From: Anaerolineae bacterium
Lineage (GTDB): Bacteria > Chloroflexota > Anaerolineae > 4572-78 > J111
Assembly: GCA_022071955.1 (NCBI GenBank)
Contig: JAJVIM010000012.1
Coordinates: 6,029-70,028 of the forward strand
Direction of reading: 5' to 3'
Length of the DNA stretch: 64,000 bases
Shown here: one piece after another, positions 20,426 through 28,419 of the stretch
Layout of the letters: each line of letters opens with the position of its first letter
Numbering within the stretch: position 1 is the first letter of the stretch
The notes under the pieces: generated by a model
The model's database searches: none
Seen by the model: only the letters and a program-made list of their open reading frames with translations
What the model was told of the DNA's origin: nothing
Translations under genes and position numbers: made by a program

Positions 20426-21751
20426 TTACAGCGATCTGTTGTTGATGCCCGGCAGATAGCGCCGGGGAGCGTGGTTGTGCCACTGTTTTTTAAGGTAGGG
20501 CCGGGTTTCTTCAAATTCAACAGCCTGGGCGGCCACGGTGCCTTCCCGGCCAACCAGAGCCAGCCCGGCGATTTCCTGCCAAAACGCGGCCAATCGCCCC
20601 TGATAAATTGGCAGCAGCGCCGCGACAATTTGGGTTGGGTCGGCCTCGCTAAAATTAAAGGCAACGGCAAAATCATAAACGATTCTGGCCCACAAATCGG
20701 CCGGAAAATAAAAGAGATCGGGCGGCAGGGTGGCCAGCGCCTCAAGTTGGGTCAGATTATCCGGCGTGAGGATTTGCTGCCACAATCGTCGAAATTCCAT
20801 CCAGCCCAGCGGCAGTTTATCAAGCAGGCGCGACACGTCCGGCTCCGGCCACGGCTGGGCATAATTGGTAGCGGCAAAGCGGGTGAGCGTTGGCAGCGAC
20901 TGAAATTGGGTAACCGCCTGCCACTGGCGTCGATACGGGTACATCAGCCGGAAAATTTTGGCCACGACATCACCAAACTGCTGGCGAAACCGGGCTGTTT
21001 CAAGGACCGGCGTCCGGGTGCGGACATCGTTTTGGCCTGTGTTGCAGCCCAGGCACTTTTCGCTCAATGCCGACTGAGCCAGCCGCCAGTTATGGGTGAG
21101 GCCAAACGTGGCTAACCAGGGCATCAGGCCAAAGGTGGCGGCGCTGGTGCCCCACACATCTTCATCGAGCATGGTGGTTGCCAGCGCCGGCGAAATGGCA
21201 AAATCCGCGGCCACCACGTGGCGCAGACTTTTGCCCCACAGCGCCCGAAACAGGGGGTAGGCCACCAGATCGTTGAGTTGAGCTTCTGGCAGCAGCCACT
21301 GCCGGTAACGGGGCAGCACCAGATCGGCTTTGTTTTCCAGCACCAAATGAGCCAACCCCGCCACCCATTCCGGCGAAATACTGTCGGTAGCGCTATCTAA
21401 AATGACAATCGCCGCCGCATCGAGGGCCAGCGCCGCATCGATCAGCGCGGCAGTGGCGCTGCCCTGCCCCAGTTGTCCCTCATACCGGCCGCTGACAATA
21501 TTGGGAGAATGGCCGTTGCCGTGAGCCAGCGCCAGCACTGCCTGCCGGGTTTGCCGGCTCCGGCCGGCGTCAGCGTTGATGAGCACCGTTCGATGGTCGG
21601 GGAAGTACGTTTGCGCCCCCTGAAGCGCAATTTGGGCAACCTGGGCGGTTCGCTGCGGATTATTGTAGCTGGGCAGCCCAATTACCAGATCGGCGGCGCC
21701 AATATTTTTTATTTGGAGTTGCGCGGTCGCGCTTAAAACTGGATAGATCAT
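20426..21751 (-). CDS. GT-A glycosyltransferase, glucosyl/mannosylglycerate synthase-like
   Basis: A 441-residue cytoplasmic glycosyltransferase. It opens with a nucleotide-sugar binding fold: ADLVIGLPSYNNPQRTAQVAQ (about residues 20-40). A divergent acidic metal site appears in VILDSATDSISPEW at about 115-128. This layout, with a helical C-terminal half including LWARIVYDFAVAFNF, resembles the mannosylglycerate synthase (GT78) and glucosylglycerate synthase group, where the motif is D-x-D followed by PDW. Neighbours are a sugar-binding lipoprotein gene 12 nt upstream and a phosphohexomutase 28 nt downstream, a set that could make a compatible solute. The assignment to that group is by recollected motif similarity only. 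A generic GT2 enzyme is the alternative. Confidence 0.55.
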   Translation of the reverse strand: MIYPVLSATAQLQIKNIGAADLVIGLPSYNNPQRTAQVAQIALQGAQTYFPDHRTVLINADAGRSRQTRQAVLALAHGNGHSPNIVSGRYEGQLGQGSATAALIDAALALDAAAIVILDSATDSISPEWVAGLAHLVLENKADLVLPRYRQWLLPEAQLNDLVAYPLFRALWGKSLRHVVAADFAISPALATTMLDEDVWGTSAATFGLMPWLATFGLTHNWRLAQSALSEKCLGCNTGQNDVRTRTPVLETARFRQQFGDVVAKIFRLMYPYRRQWQAVTQFQSLPTLTRFAATNYAQPWPEPDVSRLLDKLPLGWMEFRRLWQQILTPDNLTQLEALATLPPDLFYFPADLWARIVYDFAVAFNFSEADPTQIVAALLPIYQGRLAAFWQEIAGLALVGREGTVAAQAVEFEETRPYLKKQWHNHAPRRYLPGINNRSL

Positions 21752-21763
21752 TGATATTAAAAG

Positions 21764-23125
21764 TTACTGGGCCAGCGCATCAACGGCGGTAGAGGTTGCC
21801 TCTTCGGCGCTGGCTTCACCGCGGATAACCTGCTCCAGCGCCTGCTGCAAAATTCGGCCAATGCGGTCGTAGCCGGACAGGCGCGGTTCTGGCCGGGCGG
21901 TGTTGAGCAGGCTGGTTAAAAACTGCCAGTAGGGGTCGCTACCGGCCAGTTGCTGAAACGATGTGTCTCGCACCGGGATGGATTTGTTGATTTCATTCCA
22001 GGCAGCATTATTTTGGGTAGACAGCATGGCCGCTATCAACTTTAAGGCGGCGTCCTGCCGAACCGGATCATCGGTTACCAGCGCCATCACCCGGGCGTGC
22101 ATCACGCTCACCTGAGTGTTGGCCGCGGTGGGCACCGGCAACCCGGTCACCGACGAATTGCGCAGTTTATCACGGTCAATAAGGTATTGGCTCACACTCA
22201 ACTGGGCCACCCCGGCTTTGCCGGCCAGGTAAGTTGGCCACAGGTCTTCTGTGGTAGAGGCATCCAGCAAAGTGGCGTCGATGATGCCTTTGCTGAGCGC
22301 GGTTTCGTAAAATTTCAGCACACTGGTCAGCACCCGGTCATCAATTTTGGGGCGACCGTCTTCGCCCACAAATTCACCCCCCGCCGAAAAATATTGGGCC
22401 AGGGTGGTATCGTTGACCAGCCCGTTAATCCCTTTAGCCGGGAAAAGATAGTGGGTGTTGCTGCTCAAAACCTGAGTCCAGGTAATGGGCGCTTCTGAAA
22501 ACATCGCCATATTGTACACGGCGTGTTCCATTTTTAAGCCCAGAGGCACACCTACCAGTTTACCATCAACTGTGCCCACCCGCCGGGCCGCCGGCAGCAG
22601 GTCTTGAACAATGGCCCGATCCAGCCGGCCATCCAACGACTCAACCAGCCCGTCAATGTAGGCCGGGTTCAAATCGGTGGCGTCCATGACCACTACATCC
22701 GGCAATACCGAAGGGGCCACATCGCGGCTGGTCCGCAAAAAATCGAGCACGCCGCCCTTGCCGCTGGTTTTTTTGACCAGCACATTCACCTTAAAATCGG
22801 GGTTTTCGCTTTCAAAGGTGCTGACCACTTCGGTTAAAAAAGCGGCGGCTTCCTCATTTTGGGCCAGCGCCGAAACATCCTCAACCGTCCAGAGCGTGAG
22901 CGTGAGGGACGAATTTTGCGGCGTAATCACCACAGCCGGAGTTGGGGTGGTGGCAATCGGGTTACTTACCGTCGATATTGGCGTTGGGGCCGAAAGTGGC
23001 GGCTCGGTGGCGGCAATCTCGGTTGGATTAACTGCAAACGACCCGCCGCAACCGGCCAGGCCGGCAATAACCCCGGCGGCCAGCGCCACTCCAAACAGCA
23101 TCCTGGTAATATTAAACAATGTCAC
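21764..23125 (-). CDS. Extracellular solute-binding lipoprotein (SBP family 1, carbohydrate type)
   Basis: A 453-residue secreted lipoprotein with signal MLFGVALAAGVIAGLAGC (lipobox LAGC) and a Pro/Thr/Ala linker of about 45 residues. The body is typical of maltose-type binding proteins: LTLWTVEDVSALAQNEEAAAF, then FESENPDFKVNVLV, DVVVMDATDL and VAQLSVSQYLIDRDKL. The annotated start is GTG at 23125, hard against a GGGGAG sequence; a TTG 6 nt on or the ATG at 23101 are equally possible and would keep the signal peptide. No permease or ATPase genes adjoin it. It heads a three-gene set with the glycosyltransferase and phosphohexomutase. Confidence 0.85.
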   Translation of the reverse strand: MTLFNITRMLFGVALAAGVIAGLAGCGGSFAVNPTEIAATEPPLSAPTPISTVSNPIATTPTPAVVITPQNSSLTLTLWTVEDVSALAQNEEAAAFLTEVVSTFESENPDFKVNVLVKKTSGKGGVLDFLRTSRDVAPSVLPDVVVMDATDLNPAYIDGLVESLDGRLDRAIVQDLLPAARRVGTVDGKLVGVPLGLKMEHAVYNMAMFSEAPITWTQVLSSNTHYLFPAKGINGLVNDTTLAQYFSAGGEFVGEDGRPKIDDRVLTSVLKFYETALSKGIIDATLLDASTTEDLWPTYLAGKAGVAQLSVSQYLIDRDKLRNSSVTGLPVPTAANTQVSVMHARVMALVTDDPVRQDAALKLIAAMLSTQNNAAWNEINKSIPVRDTSFQQLAGSDPYWQFLTSLLNTARPEPRLSGYDRIGRILQQALEQVIRGEASAEEATSTAVDALAQ

Positions 23126-23154
23126 TCCCCTGAACGGTAAATTTCCAAGACGTA

Positions 23155-23163
23155 TTATACCAC
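23155..23163 (-). promoter_or_regulatory. Extended -10 promoter of the SBP-glycosyltransferase-mutase operon
   Basis: On the minus strand TGG precedes a consensus TATAAT (23160-23155), an extended -10 element. No good -35 box is visible at the right distance. The leader would be about 25 nt. Confidence 0.55.
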
Positions 23164-23185
23164 AACAGCCTTATATTTTTACTAC

Positions 23186-23214
23186 TTGCTGATTAAAAGA
23201 GGTGGTGTTAGAAT
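23186..23214 (+). promoter_or_regulatory. Sigma-70 promoter of apt
   Basis: TTGCTG (23186-23191), 17-nt spacer, TAGAAT (23209-23214), divergent from the minus-strand promoter 25 nt away. Confidence 0.6.
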
Positions 23215-23249
23215 GTGGCCACAATTTTGCAGCGGATGGGAGATTTTTT

Positions 23250-23768
23250 ATGGACCTTGCAAGCACCATTCGGAGTGTGCCCGATTTTCCGGTGAAAGGC
23301 ATTCTGTTTTACGACATCACAACCCTGTTAAAGGATCCGGAAGCACTCAAAGCCAGCGTTGACGAGTTAGCCGCGGCCTATAAAGATAAAAATATTGATG
23401 TGGTGGTGGGTATGGAATCCCGTGGATTTATTTTTGGGATGCCGGTAGCTTACAACCTGGGCACCGGCTTTGTGCCTATCAGAAAACCGGGCAAACTCCC
23501 CGCCGAGACCATCTCAGAAAGTTACGCCCTGGAATACGGCACCAACACGCTCCAAATCCACCTCGATGGCATTACCCCCGGCCAGCGGGTGCTGGTGGTT
23601 GATGATTTGCTGGCCACCGGCGGCACGGCTCAAGCGACGTGCCGGCTGGTAGAAAGATTGGGCGGTGTAGTGGCCGGCGTGGCTTTTTTAATTGAACTTA
23701 CCTTTTTAAACGGGCGCGACAAGTTACAGGGCTACGATGTGTTCTCGCTGCTGAAGTACAGCGAATAG
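23250..23768 (+). CDS. apt: Adenine phosphoribosyltransferase
   Basis: A purine salvage enzyme of 172 residues that joins adenine and PRPP to give [25 protein letters not shown] is the standard N-terminus, so the start is set at 23250 (GGGAGA ahead) and not at the earlier GTG-like codon of the frame. [25 protein letters not shown] and the PRPP-binding loop [16 protein letters not shown] are all intact. Length matches the family. It is monocistronic, ending at a strong terminator shared with glgB. Confidence 0.96.
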   Translation: MDLASTIRSVPDFPVKGILFYDITTLLKDPEALKASVDELAAAYKDKNIDVVVGMESRGFIFGMPVAYNLGTGFVPIRKPGKLPAETISESYALEYGTNTLQIHLDGITPGQRVLVVDDLLATGGTAQATCRLVERLGGVVAGVAFLIELTFLNGRDKLQGYDVFSLLKYSE

Positions 23769-23780
23769 AATGAATTTGGC

Positions 23781-23818
23781 AAAAAAAACAGCCTTCGCGT
23801 GCGAAGGCTGTTTTTTTT
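23781..23818. terminator. Bidirectional terminator between apt and glgB
   Basis: A perfect 10-bp stem (23789-23798 with 23801-23810) is flanked by eight A on the left and eight T on the right, ideal in both directions for these convergent genes. Confidence 0.95.
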
Positions 23819-23829
23819 GCGGCTGAAGG

Positions 23830-25752
23830 TTAGCTCAATTTCAAATAGATGGTTGCCAGCGGCGGCAACGTCAACGACAACGACTGGTCGTAACCGTGGA
23901 ACGGGATCGGGTCGGTTTGGACGCCGCCGCCGTTCCCCACATTGCTGCCCCAATAATGGCTGGAATCGCTATTGAGAATTTCCTTGTAAAAGCCGGAGCG
24001 CGGTACGCCCACCCGATACCCGTGGCGGACAATCGGGGTAAAGCTGCTGATGACAACAATAAATTCATCGCTGGATTTGGAGTTGCGCACAAAGGAAAAA
24101 ACGCTGTTATCACTGTCATTGGCGTCTATCCAGGTAAAGCCCGTCCACTCAAAGTCATCCTCAAAAAGAGCCGGCTCGCGTTTGTAAAGGGCGTTGAGGT
24201 CTTTTACAAAATTTTGCACACCCTGATGGTTGGGCGCTTCTGTGGCTACCCATTCCAGACTGGCGGCAAAGTTCCATTCCTGCCATTGGCCAAACTCGCT
24301 GCCCATAAACAGCAGTTTTTTGCCCGGATGTCCCCACATAAAACCAAAATAGGCGCGCAGGTTGGCAAATTTTTGCCACTCATCGCCAGACATTTTGTTG
24401 AGCAGCGAGCCTTTGCCGTGGACCACTTCATCGTGCGATAGCGGCAACACAAAGTTCTCGTTAAAAGCGTACAGCAGGCTGAACGTCATATCGTTTTGGT
24501 GATAGCGTCGATAGACCGGGTCTTTGCTCATATAATTGAGTGTATCGTGCATCCAGCCCATATTCCATTTGAGGCTAAAACCCAACCCGCCCATGTACGT
24601 TGGCCGGGAAACCATTGGCCAGGCGGTGGATTCTTCGGCGATGGTGAGTACGCCGGGGAAAATCCCGTGCACCGACTCGTTCATTTTGCGCAAAAAGCTG
24701 ATGGCGCCCAGGTTTTCGCGGCCGCCGTATTCGTTGGGCACCCACTGGCCTTTTTCCCGCGAGTAATCCAGGTACAGCATTGAAGCGACCGCATCAACCC
24801 GCAGCCCGTCAAAATGATATTTGTCGAGCCAAAACAGAGCGTTAGAAATAAGGAAGGCGCGCACTTCGTTGCGGTCGTAGTTAAAAATCAGAGTGCCCCA
24901 ATCCTGGTGCTCGCCCTGGCGCGGGTCGGCGTGAGAATACAGGTGCGTGCCATCAAAATAATTGAGACCGGAGCCATCTTTGGGAAAGTGAGCCGGCACC
25001 CAATCCAAAATTACGCCGATATTGTTCTGGTGGCACTGGTCAATAAAGTACATCAAGTCCTCTGGCGTCCCAAACCGGCTGGTAGGGGCAAAAAAGCCCA
25101 GCACCTGATACCCCCACGAAGCATCGAGCGGGTGCTCGGCGATGGGCAGCATTTCAATGTGGGTAAAACCCATTTCACGGACATAGGGGATAACTTCCTG
25201 GACCATTTCCCGGTAGGTTAAATAACGCAGCCCCCATTCCGGGTCTTCCTTTTTACGCCACGAGCCCAAATGCATTTCGTAAATGGCCATCGGCCTGTCA
25301 AAAGCCTGGTTTTTGCTTCTGTTCTGTACCCATTCACCATCGCCCCAGGTGTATTTATCCAGGTTGGTCACCACCGAAGCGGTTTTGGGGCGCTGTTCCA
25401 TGGCAAATCCATAAGGGTCAGCTTTGTCAAACGAGTCGCCAGTTTGAGTTACAATCCGGTATTTGTAAACAGTAAATTCATCAACATCGGCCACAAAGAG
25501 CGTCCACACCCCGCTATCACTCGGATTCAGCACGTGGGCGGTACTATCCCACTTGTTAAACTCGCCGATCACCGAAACTTGCCGGGCATTGGGCGCCCAC
25601 ACAGCAAAATGAACGCCATCCTGCCCATTTAGCGAGGCCAGATGCGCACCCATTTTTTCATAGGCCCGTTCAAAAGTGCCCTCGCCCAGCAAATACTTGT
25701 CAAAGTCAGTGAGCAATACATCAGTGTAACGCTTTTTTGTTTGTTTTGTCAT
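23830..25752 (-). CDS. glgB: 1,4-alpha-glucan branching enzyme
   Basis: GH13 enzyme of 640 residues that adds alpha-1,6 branches to glycogen. An N-terminal CBM48 domain ([22 protein letters not shown]) is followed by the catalytic barrel with [31 protein letters not shown], the nucleophile region [20 protein letters not shown], the acid Glu in [13 protein letters not shown], and [16 protein letters not shown]. The C-terminal beta domain ends [16 protein letters not shown]. Start at 25752 has AAGGG ahead. The frame continues upstream for 90 codons with AT-rich, non-family sequence. Length is shorter than E. coli GlgB (728), typical of enzymes lacking the extra N-terminal domain. It is a single-gene unit. 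Confidence 0.95.
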   Translation of the reverse strand: MTKQTKKRYTDVLLTDFDKYLLGEGTFERAYEKMGAHLASLNGQDGVHFAVWAPNARQVSVIGEFNKWDSTAHVLNPSDSGVWTLFVADVDEFTVYKYRIVTQTGDSFDKADPYGFAMEQRPKTASVVTNLDKYTWGDGEWVQNRSKNQAFDRPMAIYEMHLGSWRKKEDPEWGLRYLTYREMVQEVIPYVREMGFTHIEMLPIAEHPLDASWGYQVLGFFAPTSRFGTPEDLMYFIDQCHQNNIGVILDWVPAHFPKDGSGLNYFDGTHLYSHADPRQGEHQDWGTLIFNYDRNEVRAFLISNALFWLDKYHFDGLRVDAVASMLYLDYSREKGQWVPNEYGGRENLGAISFLRKMNESVHGIFPGVLTIAEESTAWPMVSRPTYMGGLGFSLKWNMGWMHDTLNYMSKDPVYRRYHQNDMTFSLLYAFNENFVLPLSHDEVVHGKGSLLNKMSGDEWQKFANLRAYFGFMWGHPGKKLLFMGSEFGQWQEWNFAASLEWVATEAPNHQGVQNFVKDLNALYKREPALFEDDFEWTGFTWIDANDSDNSVFSFVRNSKSSDEFIVVISSFTPIVRHGYRVGVPRSGFYKEILNSDSSHYWGSNVGNGGGVQTDPIPFHGYDQSLSLTLPPLATIYLKLS

Positions 25753-25865
25753 TTTGCCCTTCTCGATAATTAAACTATAAAGTTCTTTGCGGTGTGGTCG
25801 AATAAATTTGTGGAGGAGTGGAACAACGGTTTGGCGCGGCCTGCAACTTGTAAAAGTTCCGGTTA

Positions 25866-25894
25866 AGTTTAGCACAATCGCTGTTTCAGAGCAA
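25866..25894 (-). promoter_or_regulatory. Candidate promoter of glgB
   Basis: Minus strand TTGCTC (25894-25889), 17-nt spacer, TAAACT (25871-25866) preceded by TGC, an extended -10. The leader would be about 110 nt. Confidence 0.5.
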
Positions 25895-26037
25895 TTTGGG
25901 TTAAATTTTTGCCGGAATTTACGTTTCGCCGGATTTTGCAAGATATTGAATTTGCATATAATAAGCCAAATGTCGTAGATGTAACATTTGATGTAGATTA
26001 TCGTAGGGTAAACGTAGGCCATATCGCCTAGTAATAG

Positions 26038-26067
26038 TTGCCAAACCGTAAGCCATCATGCTATAAT
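26038..26067 (+). promoter_or_regulatory. Promoter of the membrane protein gene
   Basis: TTGCCA (26038-26043), 18-nt spacer, consensus TATAAT (26062-26067) preceded by TGC (extended -10). Confidence 0.7.
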
Positions 26068-26135
26068 GGCCGCAATCTGTGACACTTGGCACCAGAAAAC
26101 ATCTGGACACCTTTTTGGGAACGAAGGAGATAGCA

Positions 26136-26729
26136 ATGACTGTAACGACTCAAAGACGCCAGCAAGCTCAACTGACCGCAGCGGCGCAACGTCGTCAGCG
26201 CCCCACGGCCAAAATTCAATCGTCTGGGTCGATGGTTGCCCCGGGACTCAAAGCCAGCATGGTTGGTGGTTTTGGGATTTTAATCTTAATGTTGATCGGA
26301 TTAATTCCACCGCCAGAAAACCTGCCGTTTGTATCGCTGGCTTTTTTGGTTGTACCCGGTTACATTGTAGTTTGCCTGGCCACCGGTCTGCTGGCCGGCA
26401 TTTTTGCCGGTGACAGCGTCCAAAACAGCCAGCAGGGTGGTAAAGTTGGCTGGATGGCCGGTTTTTGGGCCGGCATTTTTGGCGGGGTGGTAGCTATGTT
26501 TCTGGCCGCCTTTGGCGTACTGCTGGTCAACTTTGGCCAGGGGATTGTCACCCAAATCAGCCCGGCCTCTCTGGAACAACTGGCCGCTTACGGCTTAACC
26601 CCCGACGCCCTGGCTCTGGCCGGCCGGGTTATGGCCGCGCTGATTATTTACGGTGTGATCGGTTCGCTGGTTTCCGGCCTGTTCAGCTCGATTGGCGGGA
26701 TGATCTACCCCAAGCTGAGTCATCAATAA
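26136..26729 (+). CDS. Small integral membrane protein of unknown function
   Basis: A 197-residue protein starting at 26136 behind GAAGGAGA. A basic, Gln/Arg-rich cytoplasmic tail (residues 1-30) is followed by about four hydrophobic helices: near 43-60, 66-95, 105-135 and 165-195. It is rich in Gly and Ala, with small-residue helix-packing patterns such as GWMAGFWAGIFGGVVAMFLAAFG. No enzyme motif is present. The positive tail and Gly-rich helices resemble small DUF-type membrane proteins of Chloroflexota. It is transcribed alone between a strong promoter and a terminator. Confidence 0.75.
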   Translation: MTVTTQRRQQAQLTAAAQRRQRPTAKIQSSGSMVAPGLKASMVGGFGILILMLIGLIPPPENLPFVSLAFLVVPGYIVVCLATGLLAGIFAGDSVQNSQQGGKVGWMAGFWAGIFGGVVAMFLAAFGVLLVNFGQGIVTQISPASLEQLAAYGLTPDALALAGRVMAALIIYGVIGSLVSGLFSSIGGMIYPKLSHQ

Positions 26730-26757
26730 TCTGTCTCTTTTAACCCGATGTCTTTTC

Positions 26758-26784
26758 AAGCTCCCGCTCCAACGGGAGCTTTTC
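26758..26784 (+). terminator. Intrinsic terminator
   Basis: A 9-bp stem (26758-26766 with 26773-26781) with CTCCAA loop followed by TTTCTATTCTT. Confidence 0.8.
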
Positions 26785-26797
26785 TATTCTTATTGGA

Positions 26798-26826
26798 TTG
26801 ACAATTTTTGCCGCATCACTAATAAT
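26798..26826 (+). promoter_or_regulatory. Promoter giving a leaderless or near-leaderless menG transcript
   Basis: TTGACA (26798-26803), 17-nt spacer, AATAAT (26821-26826; TAATAA one base earlier). The start codon begins at 26834, only 7 nt past the -10 box, where transcription would start. No ribosome site can fit. Confidence 0.6.
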
Positions 26827-26833
26827 TCCCGCT

Positions 26834-27550
26834 ATGACTTTTCAAACAGCCGCCGAAAAATACGATTACGTTAACCAAATGTTCGCCCGGATTGCCCACC
26901 GCTACGACCTGATGAACCGGATAATGACCGTGGGGCAGGACCGCTACTGGCGCAGCCTGCTGGTTGAGCAGGCCAATTTGCCGGCCAACGGCAGCCTGCT
27001 GGACATCGCCACCGGCACCGGCGACATCGCTTTTGAAGCCCTCCGCCAGCGGCCAGATTTGCAGCAGGTGATTGGCGCAGATTACACCCTGCCCATGATG
27101 CAGGTGGGCCAGCAGCGAGCCAGCCGCCAAAACGGCGCGCGTCGGCTGGAGTGGAGCGGGGCCGACACCCTCCATTTGCCTTTTCCCGATAACTCGTTTG
27201 ACGCCGTGGCCAGCGGCTTTTTAATGCGCAACGTGACCAGCGTGGCGCAGGCTTTGGCCGAGCAGGTGCGCGTGTGCAAACCCGGCGGCCGGCTGCTGAT
27301 TTTGGAAATTCCGCGCCCCGCCGATAATTTGCCGGGGCAGGCTTTTCGGCTTTATTTTCACCACGTGGTGCCGCTGCTGGGCGGCTGGATATCCGGCCAG
27401 CCCGATGCCTACCGCTACCTGCCCGCCTCCGCCGACGCCTTTTTGCGGCCAGATGAACTCAAACAGGCGATGGAACAGGCCGGATTGCAGCACGTGCGCT
27501 ACCAAATGCTGATGTTCAACACCGTGGCCTTGCACGTGGGGACCAAATGA
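26834..27550 (+). CDS. menG: Demethylmenaquinone/ubiquinone methyltransferase, MenG/UbiE family
   Basis: A SAM-dependent C-methyltransferase of 238 residues in the last step of menaquinone synthesis. Family signatures are KYDYVNQMFARIAHRYDLMN, SAM loop LDIATGTGDIAFEAL and MRNVTSVAQALAEQVRVCKPGG. The ATG at 26834 begins this domain exactly; an upstream TTG at 26798 would be inside the promoter. The gene lacks a ribosome site and may be leaderless. Its stop codon overlaps the next methyltransferase start (ATGA), so the two are translationally coupled. Menaquinone is inferred because anaerobic or Gram-positive-like lineages use it; ubiquinone is the alternative. Confidence 0.9.
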   Translation: MTFQTAAEKYDYVNQMFARIAHRYDLMNRIMTVGQDRYWRSLLVEQANLPANGSLLDIATGTGDIAFEALRQRPDLQQVIGADYTLPMMQVGQQRASRQNGARRLEWSGADTLHLPFPDNSFDAVASGFLMRNVTSVAQALAEQVRVCKPGGRLLILEIPRPADNLPGQAFRLYFHHVVPLLGGWISGQPDAYRYLPASADAFLRPDELKQAMEQAGLQHVRYQMLMFNTVALHVGTK

Positions 27551-28284
27551 CGGTAGCGGCCAATTTTGCCAAAGCCGACGCCCGCGGCGTGCCCAGCCTG
27601 GTTTGGCGCGCCGGCCAAAACCGGCGGCTGGCCATGATTATCGCCGCCGCACCGCTTTCGCCGGCCAGCCGGGTATTGGTTGATGGCTGCGGCGTGGGCA
27701 TGTACGTCAAGGCGCTGCGCCAGTTTACCCCCCACGTCGTTGGGCTGGACATCGAGCCGGACCGGGTAGCCGACAGCGCCGCTCACTCGCCGCTGGTCAA
27801 TGTGGGCGCGGGCGAAACTCTGCCTTACCCCGCCGGCGCGTTTGATCTGGTGCTCAGCCACGAAGTCATCGAACATGTGCAGGACGATGCTCACGCTCTG
27901 GCCGAAATGGTGCGGGTGCTCAAACCCGGCGGCCGGGCCGTTATCTTTTGCCCCAACCGACTCTACCCGTTTGAAACGCACGGCCACTACTGGCGCGGTA
28001 CCTATCATTTTGGCAACACCCCGCTTGTCAACTACCTGCCAGATTCGCTGCGCAACCGGCTGGCTCCCCACGTGCGCGCCTACACCACCGGCAACCTGAC
28101 CGCGCTGATTGCCGGCCTGCCGGTAAAGGTGGTGCAGCACACCCAAATTTACCCCGGCTACGATAACATTGTGGCGCGTCGGCCCCAATTGGGGCGTGTG
28201 CTGCGCCGCCTCACCTACACCCTTGAAAGCACGCCGCTGCGCGTTTTTGGGCTGTCGCACCTGCTGGTGCTGGAAAAAACGTAG
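27547..28284 (+). CDS. Class I SAM-dependent methyltransferase
   Basis: A 245-residue methyltransferase coupled to menG by a 4-base ATGA overlap. SAM-binding motif I is VLVDGCGVGMYVKAL (about residues 37-51), the acidic residue of motif II is in VGLDIEPDRV, and the post-II region DLVLSHEVIEHVQDDAHAL and MVRVLKPGGRAVIFCPNR are typical of the Methyltransf_11 group. HGHYWRGTYHFGN and the following LRNRLAPHVRAYTTGNL are found in methyltransferases acting on sugar or lipid substrates, but the substrate is unknown. Coupling to menG suggests a membrane-lipid or quinone role. Confidence 0.85.
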   Translation: MTVAANFAKADARGVPSLVWRAGQNRRLAMIIAAAPLSPASRVLVDGCGVGMYVKALRQFTPHVVGLDIEPDRVADSAAHSPLVNVGAGETLPYPAGAFDLVLSHEVIEHVQDDAHALAEMVRVLKPGGRAVIFCPNRLYPFETHGHYWRGTYHFGNTPLVNYLPDSLRNRLAPHVRAYTTGNLTALIAGLPVKVVQHTQIYPGYDNIVARRPQLGRVLRRLTYTLESTPLRVFGLSHLLVLEKT

Positions 28285-28316
28285 GAAAATTGAGGGCGAA
28301 GCGAGGGGCAAATAAC

Positions 28317-28345
28317 TTGCCGGAGGGTCTGCTTTCTGCTACTAT
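28317..28345 (+). promoter_or_regulatory. Promoter of the class A PBP operon
   Basis: TTGCCG (28317-28322), 17-nt spacer, TACTAT (28340-28345) preceded by TGC. The leader is about 70 nt. Confidence 0.6.
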
Positions 28346-28419
28346 AGCGGTTACGGTAGACTGGCCTGTCCGGTGTACCGTTTTTAATTGTAGGCTGACG
28401 TAATGCAAGAGAGTAAGTA

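Larger units (their letters stand above)
25753..26135. other. AT-rich divergent regulatory region
   Basis: About 380 bases between the divergent glgB gene and the membrane protein gene. It is clearly more AT-rich than the flanks and holds one promoter for each side. At 25955-26010 there are short AT repeats (cgtagatgtaacatttgatgt words). No gene is supported here. Confidence 0.5.

Noticed and set aside
20398..20745. N-terminal extension of the phosphohexomutase frame
   Set aside because: It overlaps the glycosyltransferase coding region in another frame, and a ribosome site with the family N-terminus is found at 20397.
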